From: Pseudomonadota bacterium
GTDB taxonomy: Bacteria > Pseudomonadota > Gammaproteobacteria > Steroidobacterales > Woeseiaceae
Direction of reading: 5' to 3'
Length of the DNA stretch: 50,275 nt
NCBI GenBank assembly: GCA_022560695.1
Contig: JADFSP010000018.1
Coordinates: forward strand, 1 to 50,275
The notes under the pieces were generated by a model. It had not been told where the DNA came from, searched no databases, and saw only the letters and a list, made by a program, of their open reading frames with translations. Below are positions 44,604 through 50,275 of the stretch, one piece after another; position 1 is the stretch's first letter, and every line of letters starts with the position of its first letter. The position numbers and the translations under genes are program-made.

Positions 44604-45785
44604 ATGGATAGAAACTGTTTCGATGAAGAGCATGAGATGTTCCGCGATTCAGTGCGAAGCTTCATGACCAAAGAAGTCAGGCCTTACAGTGAAAAGTGGC
44701 ACGAGCAGGGCATCGTCGATCGCGAGGCATTTCTCAAAGCCGGTGAGCAGGGTCTGCTGCTTATGTGGGCCGACGAGCGATATGGCGGCGCCGGCATCAG
44801 CGATTTTCGATTCGAGCAAATACTGATCGAAGAAAACAGTCATTACGGCGACGCGGGATTTTTCATGACTCTGCACAGCCGCCTTGTTGGCCCGTACATC
44901 GGTGACCTGGGCACCGAGGAGCAGAAGCAGCGTTGGCTGCCAAAATGCGTATCAGGTGAGAGTATTCTCGCGGTCGCGATCACCGAGCCCGGGGCGGGCA
45001 GCGATGTAGCAGGCATACGAACCCGCGCCGATGACAAAGGTGATCACTTCCTGTTGAACGGTTCGAAGACCTTTATTTCGAACGGGATTAATGCCGATCT
45101 CGTGGTAGTAGTTGCACGTACTAACCCGAATAGTCGACATGGTCTCTCTCTGTTCGTCGTGGAGCGCGGCATGGAAGGATTCGACCGGGGCAAAAATCTA
45201 AAAAAAATGGGGATGAAGAGCCAGGATACGGCTGAACTTTTCTTTAACAACGTGAAGGTGCCAAAGGAAAATCTGCTTGGTGACGTCAACCGGGGTTTCT
45301 ATCACTTGATGCATTTTCTCGCTGAAGAACGCCTGCTGGGCGCCTGCGGCTATATCGCCAATGCTGAAGCGGCTTTCAACCTCACGTTGGACTACGTCAA
45401 TGAGCGCAAGGCTTTTGGCAAGGCCATTGCCGATTTTCAAAACACGCGATTCAAGATGGCTGACATGCGTACCGGCATCGACGTGGGTTATGCATTTATC
45501 GATCGTTGCGTACAGGCGCACGACAACGCAACCCTCAGTGCCGACGATGCCGCGAAAGCGAAATTGTGGACGAGCGAACTCGAGGCTCGCGTGACCGATG
45601 AATGCGTCCAGCTTCACGGGGGCAACGGCTATATGGACGAGTATCCGATCAGCCGCATGTACACGAACGCGCGCGTCTCACGAATATATGCCGGAAGCTC
45701 GGAAATCCTGCGCGAAATCATCGCGCGTTCGATTGGCATGGATCCGCGCAAGAAAAAGGCGAAATCGCAGGCTGATGCGGCCTGA
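44604..45785 (+). CDS. Acyl-CoA dehydrogenase (long-chain type)
   Basis: 393 residues with the acyl-CoA dehydrogenase fold: FAD/substrate motifs AVAITEPGAGSDVAGI and FISNGINADLVVVVA, QLHGGNGYMDEYPISRMY, and the catalytic base near the C-terminus in IYAGSSEILREII (Glu367), as in short/medium/long-chain enzymes other than isovaleryl-CoA dehydrogenase. The lysine-rich tail (RKKKAKSQ) is unremarkable. Last gene of the icmF unit; the substrate may be a product of the mutase pathway or a longer acyl-CoA. Confidence 0.92.
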   Translation: MDRNCFDEEHEMFRDSVRSFMTKEVRPYSEKWHEQGIVDREAFLKAGEQGLLLMWADERYGGAGISDFRFEQILIEENSHYGDAGFFMTLHSRLVGPYIGDLGTEEQKQRWLPKCVSGESILAVAITEPGAGSDVAGIRTRADDKGDHFLLNGSKTFISNGINADLVVVVARTNPNSRHGLSLFVVERGMEGFDRGKNLKKMGMKSQDTAELFFNNVKVPKENLLGDVNRGFYHLMHFLAEERLLGACGYIANAEAAFNLTLDYVNERKAFGKAIADFQNTRFKMADMRTGIDVGYAFIDRCVQAHDNATLSADDAAKAKLWTSELEARVTDECVQLHGGNGYMDEYPISRMYTNARVSRIYAGSSEILREIIARSIGMDPRKKKAKSQADAA

Positions 45786-45819
45786 GGTCGTCTGGCCAAT
45801 CTTCGTATTGCCCATCTGT

Positions 45820-45825
45820 TATAAT
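45820..45825 (+). promoter_or_regulatory. -10 element of thiamin operon
   Basis: A consensus TATAAT about 9 bases before the conserved start of the TPP riboswitch, the right distance for transcription to begin at the aptamer. The -35 is weak. Confidence 0.6.
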
Positions 45826-45833
45826 TCGCACCG

Positions 45834-45937
45834 TCACAGGGGTGGTCTTCGGACCTGAGATTCGTGGCTGGGCCGGGCGGCCGGGTCAGATCGGGAACCC
45901 TCAGAACCTGATCCGGGTAATGCCGGCGTAGGAAGGG
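45834..45937 (+). promoter_or_regulatory. TPP riboswitch (THI element)
   Basis: It shows the conserved THI-box blocks in order: CAGGGGTG at the 5' side, CTGAGA at 45855-45860, GGGAACCC closing a stem at about 45893-45900, then GAACCTGATCCGGGTAATG and CCGGCGTAGGAAGGG. The variable P3 arm is GC-rich. The 3' end overlaps the ribosome-binding site of the receptor gene (ATG 45942), so thiamin pyrophosphate binding should block translation; no separate terminator is seen. Confidence 0.95.
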
Positions 45938-45941
45938 AATC

Positions 45942-48050
45942 ATGACTCGCAGCCATCCAGTGCGGTACCTAAGTGCCGTGTTTTCGTCTTTCGTCTTGAT
46001 CCCGGCTGTCGGCGTCTCGTCCGATACGCTGGAGGAAATCATTGTAACGGCCGATTTTCGTGAGCGCACGGTCCGTGAGCTGCCGGCGAGCATCACGGTA
46101 CTGACTGCGGAGGAATTCGAGCAGTACACGCTCCAGCATTTCGAAGAACTCATCAATGTGGTGCCGAACCTGAACTGGTCCGGGGACGGGCATCGAGCCC
46201 GGTACCTGCAGATTCGCGGTGTTGGCGAATTGGAGCAATACCAGGGCGCACCCAATCCGTCGGTCGGCTTCCTGATTGACGACATCGATTTCAGCGGTAT
46301 CGGCACAGTCGCAACCTTGTTCGACGTGCAGCGAATCGAAGTGTTGCGAGGTCCCCAGGGAACTCGCTACGGTGCGAACGCGCTGGCCGGGCTCGTGTAC
46401 ATGCAATCCTCCATGCCAACCGCTGCGTGGGGCGGCAGGGTGCGCCTCACTGCAGGCGACGACGACACACTATCCGGCGGCATTGCGGTTGGTGGTCCGC
46501 TTACGTCCGATGCGCGACTGACATTCCGCGCGAGCGTACATCACTATGAGAGCAACGGTTTTCGCGACAATGCATTTCTTGGACGTGATGACACCAATGG
46601 ACGTAATGAGACCACGGTTCGGGGCAGACTTCGCTGGGAGCCGAACGATGCCTGGGCCGTCAATTTCGCAGCGTTGTTCAGTGACATCGATGACGGCTAT
46701 GACGCATTCGCGATCGACAACAGTTATACGATGTTGTCGGACAAGCCCGGCAGCGATGCACAGGAAAGCGCCGGTGCATCGCTGAAAATTTCGTGGTTCG
46801 GTCTTGATCGTGCGACTCTGACGTCAATCACTGCCGTGGCCGATTCCGACATTGAATTCAGCTTCGATGCCGACTGGGGCAACGCGGGTAGCTGGGCGCC
46901 GTTCGTTTACGACTTTGTTTCGTTGAACGATCGTGAACGACGCACGCTCAGTCAGGAATTTCGATTCGTGTCGACGGACTCCGGTCGGATATTCGATGGC
47001 ACGACCGAGTGGGTGATCGGTGTCTATGCGCAGAACCTCGAAGATGATCTGTTGACCAAAAATCGGGGCGACTATTTCGACCCGTTCTCTGATTTTTCCT
47101 TCAGCCTGGATGAAACGTTTGGCAGCGAGTATGAGGCAACAAACCTGGCCGTATTCGGCCAACTCGATCATGCATTGAGCGTGGCGACCCGAGTGAGCTT
47201 CGGATTGCGCATCGAGCGCCGCAGGGCCGACTACATCGACACGGCCGGGTTGCAGGCAGGTCCGACGGAGACAATGTCGGGGGGCGAGCTGACCTTAAGC
47301 CACGCACATTCAGACACGCTGAGCAGTTTCGTCAGCATCTCCAAAGGATACAAAGCAGGCGGCTTCAACCTCGGTATCGTGCCCGACGGCCGGCGCGAGT
47401 TCGGCGAAGAACAGCTGTGGAACATTGAGACGGGCATCAAGTCGAGCTGGCTGCAAAACAGATTGAAAGCGAGCGTGTCATTGTTCTTTAATCGACGGGA
47501 CAATCAGCAGGTGCGAACTTCGTTTCAAGTTGTAGCAAACGATCCGGCGTCGTTCGTGTTCTTTACGGACAACGCGGCAAAGGGAAAGACGCTTGGCTTT
47601 GAATCTGACGTACGCTGGTTCATCGGTGAGGTGTGGGAGCTGTATGCCATCGTCGGGCTGCTGGATGCAACGTTTGACGAATTTGTCACACCACAGGTGG
47701 ATTTGAGCGGCCGCGATCAGGCACATGCGCCTGGGTACACGTTTGCAGCGGGCGCGAGCTACCGGCATGCAGGCGGATTCTTTGCAAGAGTGGATGTATC
47801 AGCCCGGGACGCATTCTATTTCGATGTCAGCCACGATCAGAAATCGAAAGCCAATACATTGGTGAATGCACGAGTCGGCTTCGATGCCGGAGGCTGGACT
47901 GCCCAGATCTGGGCAAGGAATCTGTTTGACCGGGACTATGCCGTGCGTGGGTTCTTTTTCGGCAACGAGCCCCCGGACTTTCCGAACACACTGTACACTC
48001 GCTTCGGTGATCCGCGGCAACTTGGTGTGACGTTCGAGAAGAAATTCTGA
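45942..48050 (+). CDS. TonB-dependent receptor, predicted thiamin uptake
   Basis: A 702-residue outer-membrane receptor. Signal peptide (about 1-26), TonB-box-like LEEIIVTADFRER, plug domain (about 40-160: ITVLTAEEFEQYTLQHFEEL, DVQRIEVLRGPQGTRYGANA) and a 22-strand barrel ending in the expected aromatic residue (GVTFEKKF). The length is normal for small receptors. Its ligand is inferred to be thiamin or a derivative because the gene is controlled by a TPP riboswitch and followed by pnuT and a kinase. No siderophore genes are near. Confidence 0.93.
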   Translation: MTRSHPVRYLSAVFSSFVLIPAVGVSSDTLEEIIVTADFRERTVRELPASITVLTAEEFEQYTLQHFEELINVVPNLNWSGDGHRARYLQIRGVGELEQYQGAPNPSVGFLIDDIDFSGIGTVATLFDVQRIEVLRGPQGTRYGANALAGLVYMQSSMPTAAWGGRVRLTAGDDDTLSGGIAVGGPLTSDARLTFRASVHHYESNGFRDNAFLGRDDTNGRNETTVRGRLRWEPNDAWAVNFAALFSDIDDGYDAFAIDNSYTMLSDKPGSDAQESAGASLKISWFGLDRATLTSITAVADSDIEFSFDADWGNAGSWAPFVYDFVSLNDRERRTLSQEFRFVSTDSGRIFDGTTEWVIGVYAQNLEDDLLTKNRGDYFDPFSDFSFSLDETFGSEYEATNLAVFGQLDHALSVATRVSFGLRIERRRADYIDTAGLQAGPTETMSGGELTLSHAHSDTLSSFVSISKGYKAGGFNLGIVPDGRREFGEEQLWNIETGIKSSWLQNRLKASVSLFFNRRDNQQVRTSFQVVANDPASFVFFTDNAAKGKTLGFESDVRWFIGEVWELYAIVGLLDATFDEFVTPQVDLSGRDQAHAPGYTFAAGASYRHAGGFFARVDVSARDAFYFDVSHDQKSKANTLVNARVGFDAGGWTAQIWARNLFDRDYAVRGFFFGNEPPDFPNTLYTRFGDPRQLGVTFEKKF

Positions 48051-48058
48051 AAGGCTGG

Positions 48059-48667
48059 ATGAGCGGCCTGCTGACGACGCTCGCCGAGCAGGCTGGCACG
48101 TACTCGTTAATCGAGGTCATCGCCGTGCTGTTGGCGACCGCGTACCTGCTCCTGGCTATTCGCGAAAACATCTGGTGCTGGCTGTGTGCCGGAATCAGCA
48201 CGGCAATTTATGTCTATCTGTTCATCAACGCGAAGCTGTACATGGAGTCTGCGCTCAATGCGTACTACTTCGTGATGGCGATCTACGGCTGGTCATTATG
48301 GTCCTCCCGTCGCGCCGACAGTGAGCGCATGCCTGTCGTCGTCTGGCGCGCGAAATGGCACGCAGTCGCGATCGCAGTCATCTTGATGATCAGCGCCGTA
48401 AGCGGGTACCTGATGCAACATTTCACCGACGCCGTGTATCCGTATGTCGATTCCCTGACCACGTGGGGTGCGATCTGGGCGACGTTTCTCGTTGCGCGCA
48501 AAGTGCTCGAGAACTGGTGGTATTGGTTAGCGGTCGATTTTGTGTCGATATTTCTCTTCTGGTCGAATCATCTCGAGTTGACTGCAATGTTGTTCGCTGC
48601 TTACGTCATCATGATTCCGTTCGGCCTGATCAGTTGGACGCGATCGTGGCGTGCGCAATCGGCATGA
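48059..48667 (+). CDS. pnuT: PnuT-type thiamin transporter (PnuC family)
   Basis: A 202-residue inner-membrane protein of about seven helices in the PnuC family. Signatures: VIAVLLATAYLLLAIRENIW, YYFVMAIYGWSLW, and the substrate-site motif ENWWYWLAVDFVSI. PnuC takes nicotinamide riboside; family members in TPP-regulated operons are called PnuT and carry thiamin by facilitated diffusion, driven by phosphorylation in the cell. Its stop overlaps the kinase start by 4 bases, which agrees with that coupling. Confidence 0.92.
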   Translation: MSGLLTTLAEQAGTYSLIEVIAVLLATAYLLLAIRENIWCWLCAGISTAIYVYLFINAKLYMESALNAYYFVMAIYGWSLWSSRRADSERMPVVVWRAKWHAVAIAVILMISAVSGYLMQHFTDAVYPYVDSLTTWGAIWATFLVARKVLENWWYWLAVDFVSIFLFWSNHLELTAMLFAAYVIMIPFGLISWTRSWRAQSA

Positions 48668-49443
48668 GCCCGGCGAACACTCCGGAGGCAGTCTTGTCCA
48701 AAATTCCCGGTTGGCACGGAGCGAGCAACCGCGAACTGGCGGGCGGTCAGACAAATCAGACGTACCTGGTAGAGCAAAACGGCAGGCGCGCTGTACTGAA
48801 GATCGACTCGACACCGCGAACGACGCCGTACAACAGCCGCGCAGCCGAAGCCAGGATTCAAAGCGCGGCCGCGGAGCACGATCTGGCAGGCCGGGTGTTG
48901 TTCGCCGACTCGACGGTCTACCTGGCCGAATACCTGGAGGGCAATATCTGGACGCGTGCCGATCTCGACGACGAAAATAACCTCATTGATCTCGCAAATG
49001 CGCTGCGCAGGCTACATGCGCTGCCGCTGACCGGCCGGACGTTCGACGCCAGAGGTGCTGCACACAAGTACATGGAAACGGTTGATAGTGCGGGCACGTC
49101 GAAAGTCAGACGCTGCCTGGACATTATCGAATCGATGCCGGCACCACAGCATCCGTGTTGTTGCCATAACGATCTTGTCGTCGAAAATATCATCGCGACT
49201 CCGGAATTGCGGTTTATTGACTGGGAATACGCCTGCGACAACGATCCGTTCTTCGATCTGGCGACGATTGTCGCGCACCATGAATTGCCGGTGCGCCAGG
49301 TGAGCGTGCTCATGGGCGCTTATTTTGACGGCTGCGGCGTGCAATGGCATGAGCAGCTCGAACTGCACACGAGTCTTTACAACGCGTTGACTTACCTGTG
49401 GCTGGCGGCAAGAAACCGGGGTCGAAGCGAGGATTTCACGTGA
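48664..49443 (+). CDS. Phosphotransferase family protein, predicted thiamin kinase
   Basis: 259 residues of the APH/choline-kinase fold: ELAGGQTNQTYLVEQNGRRA (nucleotide loop), Brenner motif CCCHNDLVVENII (Asn in place of Gly after His), and FIDWEYACDNDPFFDLA (metal Asp). The ATG at 48664 overlaps the pnuT stop as ATGA. Operon position indicates a ThiK-like step, thiamin to thiamin phosphate, trapping imported vitamin; this is inference from context. The last ten residues (RNRGRSEDFT) and the stop are encoded by repeat copy D, so the natural C-terminus may have been altered by insertion. Confidence 0.87.
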   Translation: MSPANTPEAVLSKIPGWHGASNRELAGGQTNQTYLVEQNGRRAVLKIDSTPRTTPYNSRAAEARIQSAAAEHDLAGRVLFADSTVYLAEYLEGNIWTRADLDDENNLIDLANALRRLHALPLTGRTFDARGAAHKYMETVDSAGTSKVRRCLDIIESMPAPQHPCCCHNDLVVENIIATPELRFIDWEYACDNDPFFDLATIVAHHELPVRQVSVLMGAYFDGCGVQWHEQLELHTSLYNALTYLWLAARNRGRSEDFT

Positions 49444-49466
49444 ACCTCTCTTCGACCCCGGTTTCT
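49411..49466. repeat. REP-like palindromic repeat, copy D (22-bp arms, one mismatch)
   Basis: The arms at 49411-49432 and 49445-49466 pair at 21 of 22 positions around the core CCGGGGTCGAAG; the mismatch is at 49428. The 12-base loop contains TTCACGTGAA, itself a palindrome, which holds the TGA stop of the thiamin kinase-like gene. It sits between convergent genes. Confidence 0.82.
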
Positions 49467-49472
49467 CCGTTT

Positions 49473-50015
49473 TCAGTTCGCTCTCGACTGTGGATATAAA
49501 TCGTTCACGAACGGGATAAGAGCAAATATCAACGTCTGGCCATAGATAGATTCTCGCGTGTACAGCCCATCGGTGAGCAGTCCATACGCGCCACCTGATA
49601 GTTTGCTGTTGATCGTGGAGAAAACCTTGTCGTTTGCCTCGCCCAGTTCGAGACCGCCTTCAACCAGCTCTTTCACGGCGGGCGGCAACGGCAGAGTTAC
49701 GCTTCTTGCTTCACTAATATCGCCGCTGCGACCGCGTATCGCCGTCCACGCGAACGCCATCAGCTGATTGTCGACAGTCGCTACGCCTCCCTCCAGGCTA
49801 ACCCAAAAATCTGCGTCGGGACGTGCGCGCCTCGCGGCGTCGACGCGGGACCGGGCGCCTCGGCGCGTCTCCTCATCGCCGTCGGGCTGCGCATTCACAC
49901 CTGATTCAACGTCGACCGGAATCAATTCCAGATCGACTGACGGAAATTGACTTGAGAACGCCTGTCGTACGGCGTTTTGTTTCACGGGGTTGCGCGATGC
50001 AACAACGACATCCAT
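49473..50015 (-). CDS. yjjX: Inosine/xanthosine triphosphatase (YjjX family)
   Basis: A 180-residue house-cleaning NTPase that hydrolyses non-canonical purine triphosphates. Motifs: VVVASRNPVKQNAVRQAF at the N-terminus, the GDEETRRGARSRVDAARRA region, DFWVSLEGGVATVD and the C-terminal LTDGLYTRESIYGQTLIFAL. It starts at ATG 50015, 13 bases after the end of the upstream gene on the same strand, and is probably co-transcribed with it. Confidence 0.92.
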   Translation of the reverse strand: MDVVVASRNPVKQNAVRQAFSSQFPSVDLELIPVDVESGVNAQPDGDEETRRGARSRVDAARRARPDADFWVSLEGGVATVDNQLMAFAWTAIRGRSGDISEARSVTLPLPPAVKELVEGGLELGEANDKVFSTINSKLSGGAYGLLTDGLYTRESIYGQTLIFALIPFVNDLYPQSRAN

Positions 50016-50028
50016 TTATGGTGTCCCT

Positions 50029-50275
50029 CTACCAGCTGTTCCTGAGTTCGCGCAGTTTCAGGAACACGGTCCTGGGATTCGGATGCTGGCCGATCTCCGG
50101 GTACTGTTCCGCGAGCCGCGCAATTACCGACGGGCTCGTCAGGCGGAAGAAAGTATTCATCTCGCGCTCCTGGGCGAGTGTCGTGACCAGGGCGTCATTC
50201 GGGTCCTGGTTCTCGTAGTCCGCGATCATCTGCTGCGCTGCCTCGTTGTCGGGCTCACGATCGAGAGTGAATCCG
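50029..50275 (-). CDS. Unknown protein, N-terminal part outside the window
   Basis: The frame is open on the minus strand from the window end to a stop at 50029, giving at least 81 residues; the internal ATG at 50229 is probably not the start because the coding-like sequence continues upstream (LDREPDNEAAQQMIADYENQ). The visible part is helical and acidic, ending HPNPRTVFLKLRELRNSW. Family not recognised. It lies directly upstream of yjjX. Confidence 0.55.
   Translation of the reverse strand, partial: GFTLDREPDNEAAQQMIADYENQDPNDALVTTLAQEREMNTFFRLTSPSVIARLAEQYPEIGQHPNPRTVFLKLRELRNSW

Overview
The window reads as a chromosomal segment of a free-living, aerobic, Gram-negative bacterium, most likely a gammaproteobacterium from marine or soil environments. 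The basis is a TonB-dependent receptor, outer-membrane patatin/BamA-type and LplT-PlsC-type proteins, P-II, IcmF, dense acyl-CoA catabolism genes and moderately high GC. No rRNA, tRNA, CRISPR array or intact insertion sequence was seen. Placement below class level is not supported by what can be read here.

Layout. 1-2.0 kb: the 3' part of an HK97-type phage major capsid gene, a small SAP/HeH-like gene preceded by perfect palindromes, and noncoding sequence; this looks like the end of a prophage or phage remnant. 2.0-5.2 kb: a patatin phospholipase with a C-terminal outer-membrane barrel, then a small unknown gene and a RIO-like kinase on the minus strand. 5.2-9.4 kb: a very large AAA-like ATPase / membrane segment / P-domain / WD40 protein bracketed by copies of a palindromic repeat. 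9.4-17.9 kb: envelope functions (LplT-PlsC fusion, EexN-like lipoprotein, MscS channel, SYLF protein, M48 protease with LemA, ApbE flavin transferase). 18.5-27.5 kb: a tight nine-gene operon of periplasmic, TPR and TolQ/TolR/TonB-like genes that resembles the energy-transducing core of the myxobacterial Agl-Glt gliding machinery. 27.6-31.5 kb: small soluble enzymes and regulators (DUF899, GFA, HxlR, histidine phosphatase, deoxyinosine glycosylase, VOC protein, P-II). 31.6-45.8 kb: lipid and branched-chain acyl-CoA metabolism (desaturase, isovaleryl-CoA dehydrogenase, methylcrotonyl-CoA carboxylase beta subunit, phosphotransferase, MaoC, crotonases, TetR regulator, fused isobutyryl-CoA mutase IcmF, acyl-CoA dehydrogenase). 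45.8-49.4 kb: a thiamin salvage operon controlled by a TPP riboswitch (TonB receptor, PnuT, kinase). The window ends with yjjX and a partial unknown gene.

How it fits together. The catabolic block supports breakdown of leucine/valine-type acyl-CoAs, with IcmF linking branched and straight chains. Three genes of the thiamin operon form a full route: outer membrane uptake, inner membrane transport, phosphorylation trapping. The 18.5-27.5 kb operon has a proton-channel module with one Asp-bearing and one Asn-bearing ExbD-like subunit, a TonB-like linker and several secreted TPR proteins, so it probably transmits proton-motive force across the envelope to an unknown task.

The most unusual features are (1) the nine-gene TolQR/TPR operon, (2) a dispersed family of palindromic repeats with core GGGGTCGAA at four places, three of them touching stop codons, whose arms differ between loci but match within a locus, (3) the AAA/P-domain/WD40 giant protein lying between two such repeats, and (4) an IcmF with Tyr where I recall Phe in the substrate-pocket motif.
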